64,000 nucleotides of DNA from Micromonospora andamanensis (GTDB lineage Bacteria > Actinomycetota > Actinomycetes > Mycobacteriales > Micromonosporaceae), in assembly GCF_016863495.1 (NCBI RefSeq), contig NZ_BOOZ01000004.1, forward strand, positions 1-64,000, given 5' to 3'. A program made the translations under genes and the position numbers. Shown here piece after piece: positions 16,507 through 24,731 of the stretch. Position 1 is the first letter of the stretch, and every line of letters starts with the position of its first letter. The notes beneath the pieces were generated by a model. The model did no database searches and had not been told where the DNA came from. It worked only from the letters and a program-made list of their open reading frames with translations.

Positions 16507-17351
16507 GCCGGTGCCAGCGACTGACGTTGCCGGCCCAGCCCGTCGATCTCCAACTCGACCACGTCCCCGGCGACCAGGTACGGCTTGGGTTCCGGCTGGC
16601 CGAGGGCGACACCGGCCGGGGTGCCGGTGTTGATCACGTCGCCGGGGTACAGCACCATGAACTGGCTCAGATAGCGGACGATCTCGGCCACCGGGAAGAC
16701 CATGTCCTTGGTGCTGCCGTCCTGCCGCAGCACGCCGTTGACCCAGAGTCGCAACCGCAGATCCTGTGGGTCGGCGACCTCGTCGGCGGTCACCAGCCAC
16801 GGGCCGAGCGGGTTGAACGTCTCGCAGGACTTGCCCTTGTCCCACTGACCACCCCGGTCGAGCTGGAACTCCCGCTCGGAGACGTCGTGGGAGATGGCGT
16901 ACCCGGCGACGCAGTCCATCGCCGCCTCTACCGACGGCAGGTAGCGGGCCTTGCGGCCGATGACGACGGCCAGTTCGACCTCCCAGTCCGTCCTGGTGCT
17001 GCCGCGGGGCACCAGCACCGGGTCATCGGGGCCGACCACCGTGTCGGCAGCCTTCAGGAAGACCACCGGCTCGGCGGGCAGCGCCGCGCCGGTCTCGGCG
17101 GCGTGGTCGTGGTAGTTCAGCCCGATGCAGACGATCTTCCCGGGTCGCAGTGGGGGACCGATCCGCAGGCCGGTGGGGTCCATCGGCGACAGGTCGTGCG
17201 GGGAGATGCCGGCCAGGCGGGACAGGCCGTCGGCGGCCAGGAAGGCGGGGTCCAGGTCGTCGGTCACGCCGCTGAGGTCACGGAGCTGGCCGGACTCGTC
17301 GAGCAGGGCCGGCGTTTCCCGACCCGGCGGGCCAACCCGCAGCAGCTTCAC
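16503..17351 (-). CDS. FAH-family hydrolase, probable 2,4-diketo-3-deoxy-L-fuconate hydrolase
   Basis: A 282-residue fumarylacetoacetate hydrolase-family enzyme. Family blocks are KIVCIGLNYHDHAAETG, the metal-binding WEVELAVVIG with its Glu residues, YAISHDVSEREFQL, and INTGTPAGVALG near the C-terminus. In the oxidative deoxysugar pathway such an enzyme splits the 2,4-diketo-3-deoxy acid into pyruvate and L-lactate. GTG 17351 was chosen because GGGGGCGAC lies just upstream and residue 1 (MKLLRVGPPG) is the usual family start; the longer frame to 17426 adds a non-homologous tail. It heads an operon with the SDR gene. A fucose-type GntR operator-like site lies 40 bp upstream. Confidence 0.78.
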   Translation of the reverse strand: MKLLRVGPPGRETPALLDESGQLRDLSGVTDDLDPAFLAADGLSRLAGISPHDLSPMDPTGLRIGPPLRPGKIVCIGLNYHDHAAETGAALPAEPVVFLKAADTVVGPDDPVLVPRGSTRTDWEVELAVVIGRKARYLPSVEAAMDCVAGYAISHDVSEREFQLDRGGQWDKGKSCETFNPLGPWLVTADEVADPQDLRLRLWVNGVLRQDGSTKDMVFPVAEIVRYLSQFMVLYPGDVINTGTPAGVALGQPEPKPYLVAGDVVELEIDGLGRQRQSLAPA

Positions 17352-17390
17352 CGTCGCCCCCAGATACCGCGTCACGTACGAGCCGGCAAG

Positions 17391-17401
17391 ACATGTGATG
17401 T
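17391..17401 (-). promoter_or_regulatory. Putative GntR operator (one mismatch) before FAH-SDR
   Basis: ACATGTGATGT matches the palindrome ACRTCNGAYGT of the fucose locus at 10 of 11 positions. The following bases extend the match: TGATGTCTA is shared exactly with the site at 40597. It lies 40 bp upstream of the FAH start. A weak minus-strand promoter, TTGTGA (17428-17423) and TAGACA (17404-17399), is placed just beside it. Confidence 0.5.
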
Positions 17402-17520
17402 CTATCAGGTGATCGTGACGTCTCACAAGGCCGTCCGACCCGTGCGGACGGGACCTCGGCCGCTGGTCCGCCGCCCGTCCGCAGGCTGCACTGGAGGCAG
17501 GACGGAGAGGAGTGAGGACG

Positions 17521-17985
17521 ATGACCTATCTGATTGTTGTCGGCGTCGATGGTTCGGACGGTGGGCGACGTGCCCTGCGGTGGGCGGTCGGCGAGGCGGC
17601 CGAGCGCAACGGCACCGTGCAGGCGGTGACCGCCTGGCGGTGGGACGGCCTGGACGGCGGTGCCATGGTCGCGCCGAACCCGATCGAGGAGGAGGAGCGG
17701 GCCACCGCCCTGCTGGCGCGGGAGATCGGCGAGGTCACCCGGGGCACGTCGGCGACACCGGTCTCGGCCGAGGTCGTCGAGGGCCGGCCGGCCGACGTGC
17801 TCACCGCCGCCGCCCGTGGCGCCGACCTGCTGGTGCTGGGCAGTCACGGGCACGGCCGGCTGCGGCACACGGTGCTCGGCTCGGTCAGCGAGGAGTGCGT
17901 ACGCAAGGCGACCTGCCCGGTGGTGGTGATCCCGGTGCCGGTTTCGGCGCCGAGCGGCCCCGCCGTGCCGGCGGTGCCGGCCTGA
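17521..17985 (+). CDS. Universal stress protein, UspA family
   Basis: A 154-residue single UspA domain. It opens with LIVVGVDGSDGGRRALRWA. The ATP-binding signature G-x2-G-x9-G-(S/T) is present in GSHGHGRLRHTVLGSVS, followed by the family ending CPVVVIPV, so this is an ATP-binding type Usp. A short Pro/Ala tail follows. ATG 17521 was chosen since GAGGA lies 4-8 nt upstream; GTG 17512 would sit on the ribosome site. It is divergent from the FAH gene. Such proteins are common stress or dormancy factors in actinomycetes. Confidence 0.88.
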   Translation: MTYLIVVGVDGSDGGRRALRWAVGEAAERNGTVQAVTAWRWDGLDGGAMVAPNPIEEEERATALLAREIGEVTRGTSATPVSAEVVEGRPADVLTAAARGADLLVLGSHGHGRLRHTVLGSVSEECVRKATCPVVVIPVPVSAPSGPAVPAVPA

Positions 17986-18028
17986 CCGCGACCGACGGGG
18001 GTTGCCGGTCTCTGACATGCTCTGGGCC

Positions 18029-18649
18029 GTGACGACCGGCCACCCCCGTTCCCACCGCCGCGCCCGCCGGACGCGTTTCGGGCTCCTGTTCACCCTCGGT
18101 ATCGTGATCGCCCTGGCCGTGGCCGCCGTCATCGTGCTGCGCCCGCCGGGCCCCCGCCCGCTGTTCCAGATGCCTGTCACCTGCGGGGAGACCTGGCAGG
18201 TCGGCACCTACCCGGGGCACGGCGACTACGACGTGGACTTCTTCCCGCTCTCCGGCGACCCGTGGGGACAACCGGTGCTCGCCTCGTACGAGGGCACCGT
18301 CACCGTGGCCGGGATCAACGGGTCGCTTGGTGGTCGTACCCCGGACAACCCGGACGGCCCCCGGGGACGTGGTGGTGGCTACTGGGTGAAGATCGACCAC
18401 GGCGGCCGGTGGGAGACGCAGTACCTGCACCTGCTGGAGCCGCCGCTCGTGGAGGCCGGCGAGCGGGTCGTCCAGGGTCAGCAGATCGGTCGGATCGGCA
18501 GCACCGGCAACTCCGGTGCGCCACACCTGCACTACGAGCAGCGCCGCGGCTGGCAGAAGGTGGAGGCCCACTTCGACGGCGCCCCGTCGGGCATCACCCA
18601 CGACGACGCGGAGTACACGCTCCGGCTGACCAGCAACAACTGTCCGTAG
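18029..18649 (+). CDS. M23-family metallopeptidase, membrane-anchored
   Basis: A 206-residue protein: Arg-rich cytoplasmic start, one transmembrane helix (about residues 17-38) and an extracellular LytM/M23 domain. The metal ligands are visible as H-x3-D in GHGDYDVDF and H-x-H in GAPHLHYE, with an additional His in TQYLHLL. M23 enzymes cut peptide cross-links of peptidoglycan, so a role in wall remodelling is likely. The start is uncertain: GTG 18029 gives the usual short basic N-terminus, and ATG 18017 or 18002 are in frame upstream. Confidence 0.78.
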   Translation: MTTGHPRSHRRARRTRFGLLFTLGIVIALAVAAVIVLRPPGPRPLFQMPVTCGETWQVGTYPGHGDYDVDFFPLSGDPWGQPVLASYEGTVTVAGINGSLGGRTPDNPDGPRGRGGGYWVKIDHGGRWETQYLHLLEPPLVEAGERVVQGQQIGRIGSTGNSGAPHLHYEQRRGWQKVEAHFDGAPSGITHDDAEYTLRLTSNNCP

Positions 18650-18686
18650 CGCGGGTGCTGTCGTACCCCTCTGATGGGGTACGGCC

Positions 18687-19148
18687 ATGGGTGTTCTCTA
18701 TGACTACTTCCGGGTGGTGGACGACGCCGCCGCGATCGGGCTGATGGCGGATCTCGACGGCGGTCCGGTCGTTGTCTCAGGTGGTCGCCCCGGGGTGGAC
18801 GCGATCGACCTCAAGGGCATCGAGCCGGCCGTGACCCTCGGCAAGCTTGTCGGTTTCGTGCGCGGGTTGGCCTGGTCCACCGACCTGATCGAGCAGCGGC
18901 TGATCTGGAGCGGTGGCGACGAGGGGCCATGGTTGATCGCCCTCGACGACGCAACCAGGGACACCCTGGCGTCGATCACCGCCGCCCAGTCGCCCGAGCT
19001 GTCGGCGCGCTGGGGGCAGATCGAGGAGCTGGCCTGGGGTGAGCCGCTGCCGCCGGATGAGCTGCTGCCGGTGATCGAGGAGATCAGCGCCCTGGCCCAC
19101 CGCGCCCAGGCCGCCGGTCACCACCTTTACTGCTGGTGCTGCCTCTGA
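18687..19148 (+). CDS. Conserved actinobacterial hypothetical protein
   Basis: A 153-residue soluble protein. It starts MGVLYDYFRVVDDAAAI and ends HHLYCWCCL; blocks VDAIDLKGIEP and GPWLIALDDATRD are in between. I recall closely similar uncharacterised proteins in streptomycetes and relatives with the same start and a Leu-Tyr-Cys-Trp end, but I know of no function. No secretion signal or catalytic motif is seen. ATG 18687 has a GGGG stretch about 8 nt upstream. Confidence 0.7.
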   Translation: MGVLYDYFRVVDDAAAIGLMADLDGGPVVVSGGRPGVDAIDLKGIEPAVTLGKLVGFVRGLAWSTDLIEQRLIWSGGDEGPWLIALDDATRDTLASITAAQSPELSARWGQIEELAWGEPLPPDELLPVIEEISALAHRAQAAGHHLYCWCCL

Positions 19149-19270
19149 CCGCCCGGGTCACAGCTTGACGGCGAACGTGTCCGCCGGCCGGTCCGTGCCC
19201 TGCCGACCGGCGGGTTTGCGGTTAGCGTGGGGCTAGATCGACTGCCGCGGAAGAATCCAGGGGGAGGACC

Positions 19271-20806
19271 ATGTCCAGGACCAGATTCAGGTTGGCCGGC
19301 GCGACGATCGCCCTGATGCTCGCCGCCGTGGCGGGATGCAGTGGCGGCGAGGGCGTCGACGTCGACGGCAACGACGCGGCAGGCGCCGGGGGTGTGCTCA
19401 ACGCCGCGATCGGCGGCGAGCCCGACCAGCTCGACCCGCACAAGACCTCCGCCTACTACAGCTTCCAGGTGCTGGAGAACGTCTTCGACACGCTCGTCGA
19501 GCCGGACGCGAACCTGGAGATGAAGCCCGCCCTGGCCACCGGGTGGACCACCAGCGACGACCAGCTGACCTGGACGTTCACCCTCCGCGAGGGGGTGAAG
19601 TTCTCCGACGGGTCGCCGCTGACCGCCGAGGACGTCGTCTACTCGTACAACCGGATCATCGACGAGAAGCTGAACAACGCGTACAAGTTCGGCACCGTGA
19701 AGTCGATCGAGGCATCCGACCCGAAGACAGTCGTGGTGACGCTCAACGCGCCGACGCCGAACCTGCTGGCCAACCTCGGTGGCTTCAAGGGCGTGGCGAT
19801 CGTCCAGAAGGCCAACGTGGAATCCGGTGAGATCACCACCAAGCCGGTCGGCAGTGGTCCGTTCGCCGTGGAGAACTACAGCTCCGGCGACAGCATCCGG
19901 CTGGTCCGCAACGACAACTACTGGGGCGAGAAGCCCAAGCTGGACGGCGTCCGGTTCACCTTCGTCAGCGACCCCACGGTCGCCCTGCAGAACCTGCGCG
20001 GCGGCGAGGTGCACTGGACCGACAACCTGCCACCGCAGCAGGTGCCGGCGCTGCTCGACGGGGACGACCCGACCGTGCGGTCGGTGCCGTCGACCGACTA
20101 CTGGTATCTCGCGCTGAACCAGGCGCGCAAGCCGTACGACGACGTCAACGTACGCCGGGCGATCGCCTTCGCGCTGGACCGCGAGGCGATCACCAAGGCC
20201 GCCAAGTTCGGGCTGGCCACCGTCAACCAGGCGGCCATCCCGCAGAACAGCGCCTTCTACTACGAGTACGCGCCGTACACCCACGACGTGAACCAGGCCC
20301 GGCAGCTGCTCGACCAGGCCGGGGTGAGTGGTCTGAGCATGGACCTGATGGTCACCAGCGAGTACCCGGAGACGGTCACCGCCGCCCAGGTCATCGCCTC
20401 CCAGTTGGAAGCCGTCGGGATCACCGTCAAGATCCGTACGCTGGACTTCGCGCAGTGGCTCGACGAGCAGGGCGCCGGCAAGTTCGACGCGTTCATGCTC
20501 GGCTGGCTGGGCAACATCGACCCGGACGAGTTCTACTACGCCCAGCACCACAGCGACGGCACGTTCAACTTCCACGAGTACGCCAACCCGAACGTGGACC
20601 GACTGCTCGACCAGGCCCGGACCGAGACCGACCAGGCCGCCCGCAAGCAGCAGTACGACCAGGTGGCCAAGCAGATCGTGGACGACGCCAGCTACATCTA
20701 CCTCTACAACCCCGACGTGGCCCAGGGCTGGTCGAAGCAGGTGAGCGGTTACGAGGTACGCACGGACCGGGCGATCCGGTTCCGCGACGTGGCCCTCGCC
20801 CGGTGA
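19271..20806 (+). CDS. Oligopeptide/dipeptide ABC transporter, substrate-binding lipoprotein
   Basis: A 511-residue family 5 extracellular solute-binding protein (DppA/OppA type). A lipoprotein signal ends at LAAVAGC (Cys about residue 23). Family blocks include KPALATGWTTSDDQLTWTF, LREGVKFSDGSPLTAEDVVY, and NVRRAIAFALDREAI. It is the first gene of a five-gene operon; the first permease starts 18 bp after its stop. The ATG at 19271 follows GGGGGAGGA. The ligand could be a peptide, but relatives also bind nickel or oligosaccharides. Confidence 0.9.
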   Translation: MSRTRFRLAGATIALMLAAVAGCSGGEGVDVDGNDAAGAGGVLNAAIGGEPDQLDPHKTSAYYSFQVLENVFDTLVEPDANLEMKPALATGWTTSDDQLTWTFTLREGVKFSDGSPLTAEDVVYSYNRIIDEKLNNAYKFGTVKSIEASDPKTVVVTLNAPTPNLLANLGGFKGVAIVQKANVESGEITTKPVGSGPFAVENYSSGDSIRLVRNDNYWGEKPKLDGVRFTFVSDPTVALQNLRGGEVHWTDNLPPQQVPALLDGDDPTVRSVPSTDYWYLALNQARKPYDDVNVRRAIAFALDREAITKAAKFGLATVNQAAIPQNSAFYYEYAPYTHDVNQARQLLDQAGVSGLSMDLMVTSEYPETVTAAQVIASQLEAVGITVKIRTLDFAQWLDEQGAGKFDAFMLGWLGNIDPDEFYYAQHHSDGTFNFHEYANPNVDRLLDQARTETDQAARKQQYDQVAKQIVDDASYIYLYNPDVAQGWSKQVSGYEVRTDRAIRFRDVALAR

Positions 20807-20824
20807 CCGGGCGGGGGACCTCTG

Positions 20825-21769
20825 GTGGCCCGCTTCGTCATCCGTCGGCTGTTGCAGTCGGCAGTCGTGCTGCTCGGCGTGACAGTCGTGGTGTTCCTGC
20901 TGCTCCAACTGGTGCCGGGTGACCCCGTCCGGGTCGCCCTCGGCACCCGCTTCGACCCGCAGACGTACGAGGCGCTGCGGGCCCGGGCCGGGCTGGACCA
21001 GCCGCTTGTGGTGCAGTATTTCGACTACCTGCGGCGGGCACTGACCGGCGACCTCGGGGTCAGCTTCCGCAGTGGACGGCCGGTCACCGCGATCGTGCTG
21101 GAGCGGCTGCCGGCGACGCTGTCGCTGGCGGTCACCGCAGTGGTGTTCGCGATGCTTATCGCGTTTCCGCTGGGGATCGTCTCGGCCATCCGCAGCGGCT
21201 CGCTCGTCGACCACGCGGCCCGGGTGTTCAGTCAGTTCGGTGTCTCGGTACCGGACTTCTGGATGGGGATCATGGGCATCCTGCTCTTCTCCGGAGTGCT
21301 CGGTTGGCTGCCACCGTCGGGGTACGTCGCGCTCACCGAGGACCCGGGCCGGTGGGCGTCCCACGTGGCGCTGCCCGCCGCCACTGTCGGCCTGGTCACC
21401 GCCTCGATCCTCACCCGGTTCATCCGCTCGTCGATGCTTGAGGTGCTCTCCGAGGACTACGTACGCACCGCCGAGGCGAAGGGTCTACGTACCCGGGTGG
21501 TGGTGTTGCGGCATGTGCTGCGCAACGCCCTGATCCCGGTGGTGACAGTGGTGGCGGTGCAGTTGGCCAGCCTGCTCGGCGGGGTGATCGTGATCGAGGT
21601 GCTGTTCGCCTGGCCCGGCATCGGGCGGCTCACCTACGACGCCGTGGCGGCCCGGGACTATCCGGTCCTGCAGGGCGCGGTGCTGCTGGTGGCGGCGCTG
21701 TTCCTGCTGGTCAATCTGTTGGTCGACGTTCTCTACGCCCGACTCGACCCGAGGATCACTGTCAAATGA
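20825..21769 (+). CDS. Oligopeptide/dipeptide ABC transporter permease (DppB-like)
   Basis: A 314-residue inner-membrane permease with six helices. The N-terminal FVIRRLLQSAVVLLGVT and LQLVPGDPVRVALG blocks are characteristic of the DppB/OppB type. The EAA loop is visible as YVRTAEAKGLRTRVVVLRHV, which contacts the ATPases. The start is GTG 20825. The stop overlaps the next permease by 4 bp. Confidence 0.92.
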   Translation: MARFVIRRLLQSAVVLLGVTVVVFLLLQLVPGDPVRVALGTRFDPQTYEALRARAGLDQPLVVQYFDYLRRALTGDLGVSFRSGRPVTAIVLERLPATLSLAVTAVVFAMLIAFPLGIVSAIRSGSLVDHAARVFSQFGVSVPDFWMGIMGILLFSGVLGWLPPSGYVALTEDPGRWASHVALPAATVGLVTASILTRFIRSSMLEVLSEDYVRTAEAKGLRTRVVVLRHVLRNALIPVVTVVAVQLASLLGGVIVIEVLFAWPGIGRLTYDAVAARDYPVLQGAVLLVAALFLLVNLLVDVLYARLDPRITVK

Positions 21770-22656
21770 GCGAGCAGCAGATCAGCCGCGAGGGACAGGT
21801 GCGCCGGGCGCTGTCCGCACTGCGGCGCGACCCGCTGGCGCTGACCGGCACGTTGGTGCTGGCGGTGCTGGTCGTGGTGGGTGTGGGCGGTTCCTGGCTG
21901 GCGCCGTCGGGGATCAACGAGGTCGACGTCGACGTGATGCTTCAGCCGCCGAGCTGGGCACACCCGTTCGGCACCGACGAGCTGGGCCGCGACGTGCTCA
22001 GCCGGGTCATGGTCGCCGCCCGCGTGTCGTTGCAGGTCGGCCTGGTCAGCGTCGGCATCGCGCTGGTGGTGGGGGTGACCCTCGGGTTGTTCGCCGGCTA
22101 CTACCGTGGCTGGCTCGACAACGTGCTGATGCGCTGCATGGACGTGCTGTTCGCGTTCCCGGTGCTGCTGCTGGCGGTGGCGATCGTGGCGGTGCTCGGT
22201 CCGGGACTGACCACCGCGATGGTGGCGATCGGGGTGGTCTACACACCGATCTTCGCCCGGGTGACCCGGGCCGGCGTGCTCTCGGTACGGGAACAGGTGT
22301 TCGTCCGGGCAGCGGTCTCGGTGGGCGCGTCCGACCTGCGGATCATGCGTCGGCACGTGCTGCCGAACATCGCGGCACCGTTGATCGTGCAGACGTCGCT
22401 GTCGCTTGCCTTCGCGATCCTCTCCGAGGCGGCGTTGTCCTTCCTCGGCCTCGGCGTCCAGCCACCCGATCCCGCCTGGGGGCGGATGCTGTTCGACGGG
22501 CGCGGGTTCGTCACCGAGGCGTGGTGGCTGGGCTTCTTCCCCGGCGCGGCGATCTTCGTCACCGTCCTGGCGTTCAACCTGGTCGGTGACGCGCTGCGGG
22601 ATGTGCTCGACCCTCGCCAGCTCACCGTCAGCGAAGCCCGGAGGAGCACCGCATGA
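21766..22656 (+). CDS. Oligopeptide/dipeptide ABC transporter permease (DppC-like)
   Basis: A 296-residue permease. DppC/OppC hallmarks are HPFGTDELGRDVLSRVMVAA after the first helix and the EAA loop FVRAAVSVGASDLRIMRRHV, with LGLGVQPPDPAWGRML near the end. It overlaps both neighbours by 4 bp (ATGA), so the operon is translationally coupled. It pairs with the 20825 product to form the membrane channel. Confidence 0.92.
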   Translation: MSEQQISREGQVRRALSALRRDPLALTGTLVLAVLVVVGVGGSWLAPSGINEVDVDVMLQPPSWAHPFGTDELGRDVLSRVMVAARVSLQVGLVSVGIALVVGVTLGLFAGYYRGWLDNVLMRCMDVLFAFPVLLLAVAIVAVLGPGLTTAMVAIGVVYTPIFARVTRAGVLSVREQVFVRAAVSVGASDLRIMRRHVLPNIAAPLIVQTSLSLAFAILSEAALSFLGLGVQPPDPAWGRMLFDGRGFVTEAWWLGFFPGAAIFVTVLAFNLVGDALRDVLDPRQLTVSEARRSTA

Positions 22657-23636
22657 AGCCGGTACTTGCCGTCGAGGACCTCACCGTCACCATCGGCACC
22701 CGGCGTGGGCCCGCGCACGCCGTCGCGGGGGTCGACTGGGCGGTGCGGCCGGGGGAGACGCTGGCGCTCGTCGGCGAGTCCGGCAGCGGCAAGAGCATGA
22801 GCGTGCTCGCCGCCACCGGGCTGGCGCCCCGCACGGCGCGGGTGACCGGGCGGGTGCACCTGCACGACACGGAGCTGACCGGGCTGACCGAGGAACGCCG
22901 CCGGCGGCTGCGCGGACGACACATCGGGTTCGTCTTCCAGGACCCGATGACCTCGCTCAACCCGGTGCTCACCGTCGGCCGGCAGGTCACCGAGGCCGCC
23001 GAGGAACACCTCGCGCTGACCCGGCGGGCCGCCCGGTCCCGCGCCGTCGAGCTGCTGGACCTGGTCGGCATCCCGTCGGCGGGGCAACGGGTGGACGCGT
23101 ACCCGCACCAGTTTTCCGGCGGCATGCGCCAGCGGGTGGTGATCGCCATGGCGCTGGCCTGTGAACCGGACCTGCTGATCGCCGACGAACCGACCACCGC
23201 CCTCGACGTCACCACCCAGGCCCAGATCGTCGAGCTGGTCGCCGACCTGCAACAGCGCCTCGGCACCGCTGTCGTCTGGATCACCCACGACCTCGGTGTG
23301 GTGGCCGGCATCGCCGACACCGTGGCGGTCATGTACGGGGGCCGGATCCTCGAACAGGGGCCTGTCGACGCCGTCTTCGGTGCCCCGTCGCACCCGTACA
23401 CCGGTGCTCTGCTGGCCGCCCGCCCGGACCCGGCGGCCGGCGGCGGAGATCTGGTCACCATCGCCGGTGCGCCGCCCAGCCCGTTGGACCTGCCGGCGGG
23501 CTGCGCGTTCTGGCCCCGCTGCCCGGTTCGGGGTGACGCCCGCTGCGAGCACGAACTGCCGCCGCTGGTGCCGGTCTCGGCCGGGCACCAGGTCCGCACC
23601 TTCTACCCGAAGCCGAGCGACGGGGAGCGCCGATGA
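22653..23636 (+). CDS. Oligopeptide/dipeptide ABC transporter ATPase (DppD-like)
   Basis: A 327-residue ATPase. Walker A GESGSGKSM is at about residues 45-53, the Q-loop in FVFQDPMTSLNPV, the signature FSGGMRQRVVIAMAL, Walker B LLIADEPTTALD, and the switch His in ITHDLGVV. The C-terminal oligopeptide-transporter extension has the Cys-rich motif CAFWPRCPVRGDARC (four Cys, an iron-sulfur-like or zinc motif of the DppD/OppD family). It overlaps its neighbours by 4 bp. Confidence 0.92.
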   Translation: MKPVLAVEDLTVTIGTRRGPAHAVAGVDWAVRPGETLALVGESGSGKSMSVLAATGLAPRTARVTGRVHLHDTELTGLTEERRRRLRGRHIGFVFQDPMTSLNPVLTVGRQVTEAAEEHLALTRRAARSRAVELLDLVGIPSAGQRVDAYPHQFSGGMRQRVVIAMALACEPDLLIADEPTTALDVTTQAQIVELVADLQQRLGTAVVWITHDLGVVAGIADTVAVMYGGRILEQGPVDAVFGAPSHPYTGALLAARPDPAAGGGDLVTIAGAPPSPLDLPAGCAFWPRCPVRGDARCEHELPPLVPVSAGHQVRTFYPKPSDGERR

Positions 23637-24703
23637 GCGAGCGTCAACGAGCCGATCATCAGCTCAACGCGGCCGTGCCGGCCGACGGCGCGCACGCTGC
23701 GGTGCCCAAGCAGCGGGACCCGGGCGAGGTGGTGGCCGAACTCGACGATCTGGCGGTGTGGTTCCCGACGCCGGCGGGTGTCGTGCGGGCCGTCGACGGG
23801 GTGTCGTTGCGGGTACGGCGGGGGGAGACGCTGGGGCTTGTCGGCGAATCCGGCAGCGGCAAGTCCACCGCCGGGCTGGCGCTGCTCCGACTTGTGGATC
23901 CCACCTCCGGCACGGTCCGGGTGGCCGGCGAGGACGTCACCAGGTGGTCCCGGCGACGGCTGCGGGCGCTGCGTCGGCGGGTGGCCATGGTGTTCCAGGA
24001 CCCGCAGGCGTCGCTGGATCCCCGGCTCACCATCGGGGCGAGCATCGCCGAGCCGCTCATCGTGCATCGGCTCACCGACGGGGGTGCCGCCCGTCGCCGC
24101 CGGGTCGACGAACTGCTCGACATGGTCGGCCTGCGTGGCGAACTGGCCGACCGGCATCCCCACGAGCTTTCCGGCGGCCAGCGGCAGCGGGTCGGTATCG
24201 CCCGTGCCCTGGCCGGTGAGCCGGACCTGATCGTGCTCGACGAACCGATCGCCTCGCTCGACCTGAGCGTGCAGGCGCAGATCATGAACCTGCTGCGCCG
24301 CCTGCAACGGGACCTGGGCCTGACCTACCTCTTCATCGCTCACGACCTGGCCGCCGTGGAGCACATGAGCGACCGGATGGCGGTGATGTACCTGGGGCGG
24401 ATCGTGGAGACCGGCACCCCGGCCCAGATCTGGCGCGATCCGGCCCACCCGTACACTGCCGCGCTGCTGTCCGCGGTGCCGGTCGCCGACCCGCAGGCCG
24501 AGCGGGACCGCCGCCGGATCATCCTCAGTGGTGACATCCCCAGCCCGGTGGATCCCCCGGGTGGCTGCCGGTTCCGGACCCGCTGCCCGCAGGCCCGGCC
24601 GGAGTGCGCCGAGACCGACCCGGTGCTGGCCGAGGTCGACCCCGATCACCGCGCGGCGTGCCTGTTCGCCGGGGAGGCCGTCCGAGCGATGCGCTCGCGG
24701 TGA
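23633..24703 (+). CDS. Oligopeptide/dipeptide ABC transporter ATPase (DppF-like)
   Basis: A 356-residue ATPase, last gene of the operon. An N-terminal extension of about 35 residues precedes the core. Walker A GESGSGKSTAGLA, Q-loop VFQDPQASLDPRL, signature [16 protein letters not shown], Walker B LIVLDEPIASLD and IAHDLAAVEHMSD are all intact. The C-terminal Cys motif CRFRTRCPQARPEC matches the DppF/OppF family. The two ATPases form a heterodimer driving uptake. Confidence 0.92.
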   Translation: MSERQRADHQLNAAVPADGAHAAVPKQRDPGEVVAELDDLAVWFPTPAGVVRAVDGVSLRVRRGETLGLVGESGSGKSTAGLALLRLVDPTSGTVRVAGEDVTRWSRRRLRALRRRVAMVFQDPQASLDPRLTIGASIAEPLIVHRLTDGGAARRRRVDELLDMVGLRGELADRHPHELSGGQRQRVGIARALAGEPDLIVLDEPIASLDLSVQAQIMNLLRRLQRDLGLTYLFIAHDLAAVEHMSDRMAVMYLGRIVETGTPAQIWRDPAHPYTAALLSAVPVADPQAERDRRRIILSGDIPSPVDPPGGCRFRTRCPQARPECAETDPVLAEVDPDHRAACLFAGEAVRAMRSR

Positions 24704-24710
24704 ACCCGTC

Positions 24711-24731
24711 GACCCGCCGACCGCGCGGGTC
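24711..24731. terminator. Short hairpin between convergent genes
   Basis: A 7-bp GC stem (24711-24717 with 24725-24731) with a 7-nt loop starts 7 nt after the stop of the last transporter gene and overlaps the stop codon of the convergent epoxide hydrolase gene. It is a weak terminator candidate. Confidence 0.4.

Noticed and set aside
17512..17520. GTG 17512 as the start of the universal stress protein
   Set aside because: It directly abuts the GAGAGGA ribosome site, leaving no spacer. ATG 17521 has proper spacing and the usual N-terminus.
19127..21364. A 745-codon minus-strand open frame
   Set aside because: It is antisense to the peptide-binding protein and first permease. Composition, not coding, keeps it open.
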